This document shows positions 35,332 through 44,070 of a DNA stretch of 64,000 nt, one piece after another. Numbering within the stretch: position 1 is the stretch's first letter; every line of letters begins with the position of its first letter. This DNA comes from Myxococcus sp. CA023 (GTDB taxonomy: Bacteria; Myxococcota; Myxococcia; Myxococcales; Myxococcaceae), in contig NZ_JAAEAH010000056.1 of NCBI RefSeq assembly GCF_010998615.1, positions 1 to 64,000 of the forward strand, in the 5' to 3' direction. Position numbers and translations under genes: made by a program. The notes under the pieces were generated by a model. The model did not search any database. It had not been told where the DNA came from and worked only from the letters and a program-made list of their open reading frames with translations.

Positions 35332-36831
35332 TCACTCCCGCTTCAGTGTGACGTCGCGCGACCAGGTGCCGCCGAGCGAGCGATAGACCTCGACGCGATG
35401 GTTGAGCAGCAGCCGCTGCGCTTGCAGACTTGCGCGCTCGAGCCCGACCAGATTCGTCAGGGCGGTGAGCACCGTCAGATAGTCCGAGTGCCCCTGCTCG
35501 AAGCGCCGCCTCGCCTCGTCCAGGAGCTGCCGCCCGAGCTGGACCTGCGCACGCAGGCTACGCAGGCTCGTCGCCTCGTTCTCCTCCTGGACCACGGCAT
35601 CCTGCACCCGTCCGATCGCGGTGTGCAGCGCGAGCTGGTATTGGATCTCGCGACGCTGGAGCTGGATCGGCAGTCGCATGTACTCGGTGACTCGCCTTCC
35701 ATCGAACAGGGCCCAGGTCAGGTTCACCCCGACGACGGACTCGCGCAGGGCCGGCTCCGAGAGGCCGACCTTCAAAGCGCCCACGTTGCCCACCAGTTGA
35801 ATCGTCGGGAGCCAGCTCGCCAGGTTCGCGTTGAGGCGGTGCTCGACCTCGGCGACGCGCAGCTCCGCGAGCCGCATCTCGGGCGTGTTCACGTTCAGGT
35901 CGCCCGGCGTTCCGAGTTTCGGTGGGGGCGGCAGATCGGGAAGCTGTCGATCGAGTGGAACGACGTCGTCGGCGGGGGTGGGTACCCGGCCCAGCAGCGC
36001 CTTCAGCTCCGAATTCAAGAGCGCGTTCCGGGTGGCGATCAGCGGCACCTGCGATTCGAGGTTCACCAGCAACTGCTCCTGCTGCAGCACCACGAGCCGG
36101 GGCGTGAGGTGCTGCTCGAACCGCGCTCGAATCAGCCGGAGCAGTTCCTTGTTGTAGTCGATCTGCCGCAGCGTGAGGTCCCGGAGCGCGCGGGCCTCGA
36201 GGATGTCGAACCAGACCTGGGTGATCCGCACCGCGAGGTCCTGGATGCGGCCCTCGGTGAGCTGCCGCTGCTGCTCGGCGAAGTTCAATCCCGCGCGCCG
36301 CTGCGCACCGAGGGCTCCAAACAGGTCGACCTGGTAGGTCACGCCGAAACCGACGTTGGCGAGGTTGTACTCGGCCCGGGTTGGCGGCGCGGGCGGAAGG
36401 TTGGCGTTGGCAACGACATGACTCAGCCCCGCCGGGTTCAGGATGCCGACCTGGAGCGGGTACCACCAACCTTGCGGCACGTTGGGGTCGAGCTGGTTCT
36501 CGTAAATCAGCTCCCGCACTTCGCGCAGGACCAGGTTGTCGCTGAAGCACTCCTGGATGGCCGTGTCGAGAGCCGGATCGGCGAACGCCGACCACCAGAC
36601 TGCGTCCTGGGTGACGCGCTCGGCTGGCTGCGCGGGCACGCTCTCCTTCGACGGCTGCGGGCTTGGAACCCCGCCCTCGGGTGCGCTGGACGGTTGGGGC
36701 GGCTCGGTGCGCAGATCGACGGCGGTCGAGTAGCTGCTCGGCGTCGGAGGCGGTTTGACGACGACGGGACGGATCAGCTCGCAGCCGGAGCAGGTCATCG
36801 CGAGGAGGGCGAGCGCAAATCGAAGTCTCAT
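35332..36831 (-). CDS. TolC/NodT-type outer-membrane efflux lipoprotein
   Basis: 499 residues. Signal peptide RLRFALALLAMTCSGC ends in a lipobox (SGC), giving a lipid-anchored outer-membrane factor. A Pro-rich linker is followed by two OEP repeats, with typical helical stretches NFAEQQRQLTEGRIQDLAVR and IQDLAVRITQVWFDILEARA, and a second set ending RRRFEQGHSDYLTVLTALTN. It should form the outer-membrane duct for the type I-like exporter encoded upstream. The start overlaps the second ABC gene's stop (ATGA at 36831-36828). Confidence 0.85.
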   Translation of the reverse strand: MRLRFALALLAMTCSGCELIRPVVVKPPPTPSSYSTAVDLRTEPPQPSSAPEGGVPSPQPSKESVPAQPAERVTQDAVWWSAFADPALDTAIQECFSDNLVLREVRELIYENQLDPNVPQGWWYPLQVGILNPAGLSHVVANANLPPAPPTRAEYNLANVGFGVTYQVDLFGALGAQRRAGLNFAEQQRQLTEGRIQDLAVRITQVWFDILEARALRDLTLRQIDYNKELLRLIRARFEQHLTPRLVVLQQEQLLVNLESQVPLIATRNALLNSELKALLGRVPTPADDVVPLDRQLPDLPPPPKLGTPGDLNVNTPEMRLAELRVAEVEHRLNANLASWLPTIQLVGNVGALKVGLSEPALRESVVGVNLTWALFDGRRVTEYMRLPIQLQRREIQYQLALHTAIGRVQDAVVQEENEATSLRSLRAQVQLGRQLLDEARRRFEQGHSDYLTVLTALTNLVGLERASLQAQRLLLNHRVEVYRSLGGTWSRDVTLKRE

Positions 36832-38939
36832 GGGTGGCTAACGACCACGAGGGCTTTCGCGTGGTTGAGGACGCAGCGCTGCGCGACCCGCATGGTCTCG
36901 GGATCGAGGGAGGCGAAGCTCTCGTCGAGGATGACCAGCTCGACCCCCTGCAGCAGCGTGCGCGCGATGTAGAGCCGGCTCTTCTCGCCGTGCGAGAGTT
37001 GCCAGCCGGTCTCGCCGATCATCTCCTCGAGGCCGGCGGGCATCTTGGCGACCAGCTCCTCCAGCCCGAGTTCCTTGCACAGCGCGGCGGCCTTGGTCCG
37101 CAGCTCGGGCGAGGTCGGCCACTCGCGCCCGAGCAGGAGATTGTACGCGAAGCTGCCGGACAGGACGTGGTTCTCGTGGAACTGCGGCGCGGCGGTGATG
37201 CGCTTGCGCCAGCCCGAGGAGCCGAACGTCGCGCGGTCCAACGCGTGCAGCAGCATCACACCGCCCTGCGGCGTCCTCAGGCCCGTCAACAGCGATACCA
37301 GCGTCGACTTGCCACCGCCCGATGGGCCCTCCAGCAGGATGCGGTCGCCCTGCGCGATCTGGAACGAGCAGTTCTCGAGCACCGGCCGGGTGCGCGCGTC
37401 GTGCCGGAAGGTCACGCCCCGCGCCTCGATGAGGGTTCCGCCGGTGGTGTCGGTGGGCTTGCCTCCCTCCATTTCGAGAGGGACTTTCGATTCGAGCTCG
37501 GGGCGGCCCACCGCGAGCAACAAGTCGCGGATCTGCTCGAAGGACACCGCCGCCTGGGAGACCTGCTGGAAGTAGACGGCGACCTCGTCGAAGGCTCGCA
37601 GCGCGAGCAAGATGCCGCCCACGGCCACCGCCAGCGCGCTGGCATTGGCCGTACCGGTGCTGAACGCCGGCAGCAAGGTCAGCAGGGCGAGCACCAACCA
37701 GCCGTCGCGCAGGAGCGCGGTCAGCTGCATGGTCCGGCGATCCATGACCTTCGAGATTTCGGAGTAGGAACTCAAGCGGACGTCTTCGCCATCATGCCAG
37801 CGCTCGAGTGGGAGCTGCGCCAGCCGCGTTCGATGGCCGAGCATGCGCTCGAGCAGGTCGTGGGTGATCTCGACGCGCGCGCTCGACCACGCCCGCTGAA
37901 CGCCGTAGTGGCGGCGCGCGAGGACGAACGCGACCACGACCCACAGGACGAGCACCATCGCCTGGGGCCACCCTCCCGCCCCGAGCACGAGGATGACGCC
38001 CGCAAGAATCAAGTCGACGAGCGACAACACCGCGAGCAGGGCGCCGCCAATCGCAAGCTGCTCGACGACCTCGGCCTCGGCGACGCGGCCGAAATGGCGG
38101 CCGATGCCGTCGAGCCGCACCTCGTCGGGGGTCAGCTTGAGGGTTCCCGCAAGGAGCTGCTGCTTCAGCAGCGTTCCGAGCCGAATCGAGAACACGCCCT
38201 GCCACCACACCTCGAGCATGCGTAGCGGAATCGCGCACGCGATCACGGCGATCCACCCCAGGAACCACCCGGTCTCGAGGTGGGCCTGGAGCGCGGCGCG
38301 ACCGAGCAACCAGAACGAGCCAGCCAGCACCAGCGAGAGGAGCGTGTGGCTCACGAGGATGCCGGCGACGAGCGACGGGATGTCGCCGAGCAGCGTCCGC
38401 CGGTTCGCAGTGCGCCTGGGGCGCATGATCCAGCCGGTGCGCAGCTGCGCCTGGCCGAGCCGCTGCAGCAGCATCTTTGAGCGGGCGTGCTCGCGCGCAC
38501 GGGGCGACATCTCCACGCCGCCGAGCAGCTGGTCCACCTCGGCGACGGTGGCTTCCTGCTCTTCGCGCAGGAGCGCGAGCGCGCTCTTCGTCTGGACCGA
38601 AACCGCCGTGGCGTCGCGCGCGAGCAGGCGCAGCTTCCCGCGCCGCGTACCCAGCAGCACCAGATAGGACGGGACGCCGTCTCGCCGGACCTGAAGGATG
38701 CAGGGCGCGGCGCGTTCGAGGACGTCGGGCAGCTCGTGGTAGAGCGGCGTGATCGGCTCGAGCTCCACCCCGAGTCGATCTCCGAGCGCGAACATCCAGA
38801 CCCGGCTCGGCTCGACGGCCGCCGCGGGCGGAGCGATCTCTCCCGCGGCCCTGCCATAGCCTTGCCTCTGCGCCAGTTGCTCCAGCGCGTCGGGCAGTCG
38901 CTCGACCGGCCACAACAGGTCGGAGTGAGAGCGCGTCAT
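36828..38939 (-). CDS. NHLM-type ABC transporter, ATP-binding/permease (no active peptidase)
   Basis: 703 residues from ATG 38939, overlapping the upstream gene by ATGA; longer in-frame starts exist but would run far into that gene. Residues 1-~150 are a soluble domain without the C39 Cys-His pair. Five to six membrane helices follow (LVSHTLLSLVLAGSFWLLG; WIAVIACAIPLRMLEVWW). The ATPase has Walker A GPSGGGKST, Q-loop AAPQFH, signature LSHGEKSR and Walker B LVILDESF, and the protein ends exactly at the H-loop (VVVSHP). This pairs with the peptidase-containing transporter as in NHLM bacteriocin export systems. Confidence 0.82.
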   Translation of the reverse strand: MTRSHSDLLWPVERLPDALEQLAQRQGYGRAAGEIAPPAAAVEPSRVWMFALGDRLGVELEPITPLYHELPDVLERAAPCILQVRRDGVPSYLVLLGTRRGKLRLLARDATAVSVQTKSALALLREEQEATVAEVDQLLGGVEMSPRAREHARSKMLLQRLGQAQLRTGWIMRPRRTANRRTLLGDIPSLVAGILVSHTLLSLVLAGSFWLLGRAALQAHLETGWFLGWIAVIACAIPLRMLEVWWQGVFSIRLGTLLKQQLLAGTLKLTPDEVRLDGIGRHFGRVAEAEVVEQLAIGGALLAVLSLVDLILAGVILVLGAGGWPQAMVLVLWVVVAFVLARRHYGVQRAWSSARVEITHDLLERMLGHRTRLAQLPLERWHDGEDVRLSSYSEISKVMDRRTMQLTALLRDGWLVLALLTLLPAFSTGTANASALAVAVGGILLALRAFDEVAVYFQQVSQAAVSFEQIRDLLLAVGRPELESKVPLEMEGGKPTDTTGGTLIEARGVTFRHDARTRPVLENCSFQIAQGDRILLEGPSGGGKSTLVSLLTGLRTPQGGVMLLHALDRATFGSSGWRKRITAAPQFHENHVLSGSFAYNLLLGREWPTSPELRTKAAALCKELGLEELVAKMPAGLEEMIGETGWQLSHGEKSRLYIARTLLQGVELVILDESFASLDPETMRVAQRCVLNHAKALVVVSHP

Positions 38940-41665
38940 CCCACCAGCTCCAACTCGCTTGCGACGGGCTCCGCGACCGGCGTCTCCACCGGCTTCGGCG
39001 CCGGCCTCTCCACCAGCTGGCCGTCCGAAAGCCACCAATGGCGCCAGCGCCCACCGCCCCAGAGCAGCGTGCGGTTCTCCTGGTCGGCGCGAAGGAGCAC
39101 GGCGTATCGCGACTCTTTGTTCACGAGCAGCTCCTTCGGCGACCCGTTCTCGAGGATCCGACCGTTCTCGACCACGAGCACGCGATCGAACTCCTGGGTG
39201 TGCTCGACGTCGTGGGTGACACAGAGGAGCGTGATGTCTGCCCAGAGCCGCCGGGACTCGGCGAGGAGCCGCGCGCGCCGGTCGCGATCGAGACCGCGAA
39301 AGGGCTCGTCGAGGATGGCCAGGCGCACGCCGGAGCGAAGCATCGCGCGCGCCAGGCGCACGCGCTGACCTTGGCCGCCCGAGACCAGCCCTCCGCCTTC
39401 GCCCAACGACGTCTGCAGCCCGTCTGGAAGCGCCTCGAGGATGTCGAGCATCTCAGCGCCCTTGAGCGCCCCCGACAGAGACCAGCCGTGCGCGCCGTCG
39501 TTGCCATACCGGAGGTTGTCGATGAGGCTCTGGTTCCAGAGACTGATCGCCGGATCCACCCAGGCCGTGGTGCGCCGCAGCCGCTCGACAGCGGCCTGAT
39601 CGAGCACCTGCCCGTCGACCTTGATTACGCCGCGCGCCGGCCGGAGCCAGCCGAGCAAAAGGCCGACCAGCGTCGACTTGCCTGCTCCGGAGACACCGAC
39701 CACGGCCACGTGCTCGCCGGGGGCGATGTTCAAGGAAACCTTGTCGAGGATGGTGTGACCGCCGCCTTTCACGCGGACCTTCTCCATCACGATCGAAACG
39801 CCGCTCGCGGTGTCCGCGGGCGCGACAGGCTCCTGCACTGGCGCCTCGGTCCGAGCCGGCGGGTCCTTGATGTCGCCGATGACGTCGAGGAGCCGGCGAA
39901 CCCGGTTCATCGCATTCGGGAACGCGCGGCTCAGCATCATCAGCCGCTGGCCGAGGATGGGGAACCGCAGCGCCCAATAGACGACCAACAACACCAGCGA
40001 AGCCCGCTCGGTGCCCGCGAGGTACGAATAGACGAGCAGCATGACGAGGCCGTAGCTCACCAGCATCAGCCCGCCTTCGAACCCGACCGACAGCGTCTGG
40101 AGCCAATAGCGCGCCTTGCTCCAGCTGACGAGCAAGGTCTCCTGCGCGCGGCGCAGCGACCGCTCGGCGCCGTGGATCCGGATCGGCGTGAGCCCGACGA
40201 GCGCGTTCAGGGTGAATCCGCTGAGTGCGCCTGCGTGCATCTGCACGCGCAGGTCGGGCTCGAAGAGCAGCTTCTGCGCGACCAGGGGTACGAGCAGCGT
40301 GACCGCCGCGAGCGCGAGCACGATGCGCCATGCGTGCGGTGCGGCCCAGATGAGCGCGGCAGTGATACTCGCGACTTCGAGCGACAGGACCAAGGCCTGC
40401 GCGAGCAGGGGCGGCAGCGACCGCATCGCCTGGATGTTGTGCGTGCGAGACGCCATGTCGGAGGCGAGCCGGCTCTGAAAATAGCGGTCCTCCATCTCGG
40501 GGAGCTTCTCGAAATACGCCTTCCGCAGCCGCACCTCGAGCCGGCGGCCGATGCCGAGCAATCCCAATGAAATGGGGATTTGGATGAGCATGAAGCAGAG
40601 CGCGACGCCCGCGAGAACGGCCATGCCCGTCGCACGCTGCGCGAACGTGCCGAGGTCGCGCCCCAGGTCGAGCACGCCACGGAGCATCAGCGCTTGCAGG
40701 ATTCGCCCGAAGGTGGCGAACACCAGTCCCACCGCAATCAGGCCCGGAACGACCCACGAATCTTCGCCTCGCAGGCGGAGCAGCGTTCGCGCCGGGCTCA
40801 CCTGCTTGGCGACGAGCTCCGTCGCCAGGTCGCTCGCGAGCACGGCTCTCGGCGCGTCTTCGCCTTCGCGCGAAGCCTCGCGCCAACCGCGAACCCGCAT
40901 CAGCACCGCGCCGGTCATCGACACCTCGCCCTCCACCTCGGGGTTGGGGCGAACGGACCAATAGGCAGCGGGAATGGGCACTTCGCCGGAATCGTCCTTC
41001 GCAATCATGGATTGCAGCAGACCCGCCGCCGTCCGGCCTCGTCGGACGGCGCCCGCGCGGATCATCGCTTCGGACGCCCGGCACGCGGCGTCGAGCCTGG
41101 CGATCGGCAGATACCCGGGGTCCTCGAGCGCCCGGGCAACCAGCGCCCGCGCCTGCGTCGCACCCAGGTTCAGCAGGCGGCGCTCGAACGTCGCGACCGC
41201 CTCCTCGGACCCAGCCCATTCGCGCCAGCCGGTCGCCGGAACGGACGTGGTGTGCTGGTACAGGTGGCTCAGCAGCGTCGAAATCCGGGTCCAGTGACGG
41301 CCCGCCGCCGGGTCCATGACCTGGATGAACGGGCCGACGCGATTCCACAGCACCACGAAGTGCGGCCGTCCTCCCGCGCTGAGCGTGACGATGATGGCGG
41401 GAAGCGCATTGGCTTCGGGGACCACCACGTGATCGAGCGGAAGCATCACCTCCTCGGCGTCGAGCCCGAGCTGGTTCGCGACTTCATCCAAGGTGACGAT
41501 CGAGGTGCCATCGACGTCCGTCTGACACACTTCGCGAAGGACGCGATAGTTGAGCTCTGCGCCCATCCCCGCGAACAGGCTCTTGAGTGAAGCGGGGCCG
41601 CAATCCGTCGCCGAGATCTGGATCACCTCGGGAATGATTGAGCGCCGGCGCCTGGGAGGAGTCAT
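38936..41665 (-). CDS. Peptidase-containing ABC transporter (C39 domain), NHLM-type
   Basis: 909 residues. N-terminal peptidase C39: IPEVIQISATDCGPASLKSL with Gln16 (oxyanion) and Cys22, then GGRPHFVVLWNRVGPFIQVM with His102 and Asp118; the triad is complete, so leader cleavage after a double-Gly motif is expected. A ~180-residue linker precedes the membrane domain (VVPGLIAVGLVFATFGRILQ; VALCFMLIQIPISLGLLGIG). The ATPase has Walker A GVSGAGKST, signature LVSGGQGQR, Walker B LAILDEPF and H-loop CVTHD. Role: process and export a peptide. It starts 2 bp after the HlyD gene and overlaps the second ABC gene. Confidence 0.88.
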   Translation of the reverse strand: MTPPRRRRSIIPEVIQISATDCGPASLKSLFAGMGAELNYRVLREVCQTDVDGTSIVTLDEVANQLGLDAEEVMLPLDHVVVPEANALPAIIVTLSAGGRPHFVVLWNRVGPFIQVMDPAAGRHWTRISTLLSHLYQHTTSVPATGWREWAGSEEAVATFERRLLNLGATQARALVARALEDPGYLPIARLDAACRASEAMIRAGAVRRGRTAAGLLQSMIAKDDSGEVPIPAAYWSVRPNPEVEGEVSMTGAVLMRVRGWREASREGEDAPRAVLASDLATELVAKQVSPARTLLRLRGEDSWVVPGLIAVGLVFATFGRILQALMLRGVLDLGRDLGTFAQRATGMAVLAGVALCFMLIQIPISLGLLGIGRRLEVRLRKAYFEKLPEMEDRYFQSRLASDMASRTHNIQAMRSLPPLLAQALVLSLEVASITAALIWAAPHAWRIVLALAAVTLLVPLVAQKLLFEPDLRVQMHAGALSGFTLNALVGLTPIRIHGAERSLRRAQETLLVSWSKARYWLQTLSVGFEGGLMLVSYGLVMLLVYSYLAGTERASLVLLVVYWALRFPILGQRLMMLSRAFPNAMNRVRRLLDVIGDIKDPPARTEAPVQEPVAPADTASGVSIVMEKVRVKGGGHTILDKVSLNIAPGEHVAVVGVSGAGKSTLVGLLLGWLRPARGVIKVDGQVLDQAAVERLRRTTAWVDPAISLWNQSLIDNLRYGNDGAHGWSLSGALKGAEMLDILEALPDGLQTSLGEGGGLVSGGQGQRVRLARAMLRSGVRLAILDEPFRGLDRDRRARLLAESRRLWADITLLCVTHDVEHTQEFDRVLVVENGRILENGSPKELLVNKESRYAVLLRADQENRTLLWGGGRWRHWWLSDGQLVERPAPKPVETPVAEPVASELELVG

Positions 41666-41667
41666 GG

Positions 41668-42885
41668 TCAGCGGGCCTCGGCTTCGGGCCGAAACACGGT
41701 CGTGGGCCGTTCTTCAGGCTCCGGATTCCATTCGCCGACCGACCGCATCAGCAGCGCGACAGGCGACGCCCGCGCGACCTCGACCTCCACCGCCAGGGTC
41801 ATGCCGTGGCGCAACTGGATGCGCGGATCGTCCGGCGGTGCGAACTTGAGCTCGACGCGCACCGTACCGGGGATGGCCTCGGGCGTGGCGGTCTGGCCGG
41901 GCTCGGTCCCGACGGCCGTCACCCTGGCGGGGACCGTCCCGTAGATGGTCATCGGGTAGCCGTCCAGCTTGAGGCGCGCCGTTTGACCGGGCTGGATCAA
42001 TCCGACGACCTCCTTCGGGAAACGGGCGCGCACCCGCACCTCGGCATCGCTCGCGACGATGGTGCCGACCCGCTGCCCGTCGGCGATGAACGCTCCCGCG
42101 CCGAGCTCCGCCACGTCGACCAGGTGGCCCGTGGCCGGCGCCCGATACAGCTTCCGCTCGATCTGGTACTCGAGGCGGTCGATGGTGCCCTGAAGCTCCC
42201 GGATCCGCCCCTCGGCGCCCAGCGCCTCGCGCTCGAGTTCCAGCAGCTGCGCGGCGAGGGCTTGACGGCGCACGTTCTGTTCGTGCCGCAGTCGGATGAG
42301 CGCCAGACCCTGCGCCGTCTGCGCGAAGCGGAGCGCGTCGACATCGGTCGTGCGCTCAAGCTTCTCCATCTCCGAGACCGCGCCCGTCGGGCTCTTGAGG
42401 GCCAGCTGCGCGCGTTCCACCGCGAGCCGGTGCCTGGGCGCGAGCTCCTGCTCCCTCCCCAGCGCCTCCTTGACTGCGACCTCGTCCACCCGTGCCGTCA
42501 AAGCCGCCTCTTCGTGCTTGTTGGTGATCTGCTGGCGGATGATGGCGAGCTCCTTCTCGGTCGCGGCGAGCGTCGCCTTACTCCGCTCGAGCTCGAGGCG
42601 CTCGGCCCGTGCGTCGAACTCGATGAGAAGGTCGCCTTCCTTGACCTCATGGTCGAGTTTGAGCTGCGAGAGCACGACCCTGCCCGCGCTGGGCGGCTCG
42701 ATGCGATGGACGGCGTTGTGTGGCTCGATCCGGGCCTGTGAGCTGGCCTTGACGAGCGGGACCTTGGCGAACAGCGACCAAGCGATGAGCCCGCCGGCGC
42801 ACAACACCATCAGAGCGACGAACACGAGGCGCGTGTCCGACTCGTAGTTCAGGGAACGAAGGGTCCGCTCGAAGGGATATGCCAT
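41668..42885 (-). CDS. HlyD-type periplasmic adaptor, first gene of exporter operon
   Basis: 405 residues. Short cytoplasmic N-terminus, one membrane helix (LVFVALMVLCAGGLIAWSLF), a lipoyl-like half (VHRIEPPSAGRVVLSQLKLD; KEGDLLIEFDA), a long coiled-coil hairpin (residues ~110-230), the second lipoyl half (RAPATGHLVDVAELGAGAF) and a beta-barrel domain. It should bridge the two ABC proteins to the TolC-like lipoprotein. It heads a six-gene reverse unit, 42885 to 32558, with overlaps or gaps under 10 bp throughout. Confidence 0.87.
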   Translation of the reverse strand: MAYPFERTLRSLNYESDTRLVFVALMVLCAGGLIAWSLFAKVPLVKASSQARIEPHNAVHRIEPPSAGRVVLSQLKLDHEVKEGDLLIEFDARAERLELERSKATLAATEKELAIIRQQITNKHEEAALTARVDEVAVKEALGREQELAPRHRLAVERAQLALKSPTGAVSEMEKLERTTDVDALRFAQTAQGLALIRLRHEQNVRRQALAAQLLELEREALGAEGRIRELQGTIDRLEYQIERKLYRAPATGHLVDVAELGAGAFIADGQRVGTIVASDAEVRVRARFPKEVVGLIQPGQTARLKLDGYPMTIYGTVPARVTAVGTEPGQTATPEAIPGTVRVELKFAPPDDPRIQLRHGMTLAVEVEVARASPVALLMRSVGEWNPEPEERPTTVFRPEAEAR

Positions 42886-43096
42886 GGTCCGCGAACAAAA
42901 GTCTCCTTAATGGTCTTGCCCTGTCAACACCTCGGCCACTGCTTTGTGATTCACGCTCCCATTGCCTGAATACGCGCACCTCGATGCGACGCGGGACTTC
43001 GTCCGCATCGCCGCAATGCGCCACATATTAATCTTTGGCTCGATTTGACATCCAACTTCGAGTTCACTTAGCGTTTAACTCGAAAGGAGGCACGAC
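42886..43096. promoter_or_regulatory. Divergent promoter region between exporter operon and micro-ORF
   Basis: Reverse strand: TTGACA at 42927-42922, 37 bp before the HlyD start. Forward strand: TTGACA at 43045-43050, 18 bp, TAGCGT at 43069-43074. An 8-bp perfect inverted repeat TTCGAGTT (43057-43064) / AACTCGAA (43077-43084) straddles the forward -10 region and could be an operator. A hairpin-forming stretch GATGCGACGCGGGACTTCGT lies at about 42983. Confidence 0.55.
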
Positions 43097-43141
43097 ATGA
43101 AGATCAAGATCCACGTTCGCGGCGGCCCGAAGGCGCGCTAG
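43097..43141 (+). CDS. 14-residue micro-ORF with GG motif, candidate exported peptide
   Basis: ATG 43097 encodes MKIKIHVRGGPKAR followed by tandem stops TAG TAG. A perfect Shine-Dalgarno AAAGGAGG (43083-43090) sits six bases upstream, and a promoter-like TTGACA lies at 43045. The peptide is strongly basic (+5 counting side chains), has alternating Lys/Ile, and contains Gly-Gly before PKAR, the kind of site cut by the C39 peptidase of the divergent transporter. If cleaved there the product would be a tetrapeptide. Far shorter than typical GG leaders, so the precursor role is a hypothesis; a regulatory leader peptide is the alternative. Confidence 0.55.
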   Translation: MKIKIHVRGGPKAR

Positions 43142-43158
43142 TAGTCAGGTGTTTTGAT

Positions 43159-43177
43159 ACCAGCTGTTGAGGCTGGT
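43159..43177 (+). other. Small hairpin after micro-ORF
   Basis: ACCAGC, loop TGTTGAG, GCTGGT, 18 bp after the stop codon; followed by CGTTCCTCGTTTCC. Confidence 0.45.
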
Positions 43178-43195
43178 CGTTCCTCGTTTCCGATC

Positions 43196-43250
43196 ACCAG
43201 AGGGGGGTTGATGAGGATGTTCCATCAGCCCCTCCTCTTATTTCTGGTAC
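43196..43250 (+). terminator. Long hairpin ending the micro-ORF transcript
   Basis: Outer pairing ACCAGA / TCTGGT (43196-43201, 43245-43250) encloses GGGGTTGATG / CATCAGCCCC. Together with the hairpin at 43159 it would end a transcript of about 170 nt. No perfect T-run follows, so it could be a processing or regulatory structure. The following 43267-44070 hold only repeat R1. Confidence 0.5.
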
Positions 43251-43453
43251 TGGCAACGTCTTGATTTTGCAGGTGCTCGTTCCTGCCAGGTTGCTCCAGA
43301 ACCTCTCATGCGCTTGAACCGAATATGCCAGGGCTCTCCTGGGTGGCTGTTGTGCCAGTCTCGTGGCTTCCCGGAGTTGGGCGGTACCTCAACCTCAACT
43401 TTGCAAGTCGGGCAGGTTCGCCCGCCATTTTGTCCCTGCTCCGCCGTGTGCCG

Positions 43454-43540
43454 CTGTGCCTACCCACAATTCGGTCGCTGCGTCATGAGCGCGGCAAGGC
43501 CACATTGAGCAGTGCGTCAATGCCAGTGAGCGAGGCGCCG
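43454..43540 (+). repeat. Dispersed repeat R1, copy
   Basis: CTGTGCCTACCC at 43454, AATTCGGTCGCTGCGTCATG to ~43488, then GAGCAGTGCGTCAATGCCAG and TGAGCGAGGCGCCG. It separates the exporter locus from the acyltransferase. Confidence 0.7.
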
Positions 43541-44070
43541 GTGGGGCAATTACCGCGACGAAAGCAGCCGTCAGCCCCAAGAGAGGCGGATTCAATTCGG
43601 CAAACGTTGGCAGACTGCGCCTGTGCCCCCAGCGCGCCAACCGACACCGCTTGGCGCGCGACGAGCAGCAGTTCCGAGTCAGGGCCGGTACCGCTCCGCC
43701 TCCTTGAAGAACTGGCTGAGCAAGTAGTCCACGCAGCGCGTGGCGGAACTGCATGTACTGACGGGCGCGGAGAGAGAGCGGGAAGAGCGTGCAGGGGTGC
43801 CGCCCGTACGGCGCTGTGTACGCAGAGGACCTGAAAGCAAGAAGGCCCTGCCCGAAAGCAAAGGCAGGCAGTGGTTGAAGTGGAAGCAGCGGCGGGAGAA
43901 TCTGCCGGGGAATCCTGCCTTGGCGTTCGCGAAAAGCACGGCGTTCCGGCCCACTCCGCTTTCCCGAAAGCACGACATGGCGAAGAATATCGGGGCGTGG
44001 GATTTGGTGCCACACTTCTGGCGATGTCGCCTAGCATCCAGCGCACCCCCACCGCTGAAAGCCGACTCCG

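Noticed and set aside
33733-36972. 1079-codon open frame on the + strand
   Set aside because: Antisense shadow of the 582-aa protein and TolC-like genes; its composition is the mirror of those high-GC genes and it crosses two real gene boundaries.
43213-43266. 17-codon ORF MRMFHQPLLLFLVLATS after the micro-ORF
   Set aside because: Lies inside the long hairpin at 43196-43250; the G-run before it is the hairpin arm, not a convincing ribosome site.
43781-43849. Reverse-strand similarity to 20777-20842
   Set aside because: About 70 bp are alike by eye (CTCTGCGTACACAGCGCCG versus CTTCTGCGCACACAGAGCCG), but one copy is in the IS630 transposase 5' region, so it may just be an old IS630 end; too short to define a repeat.
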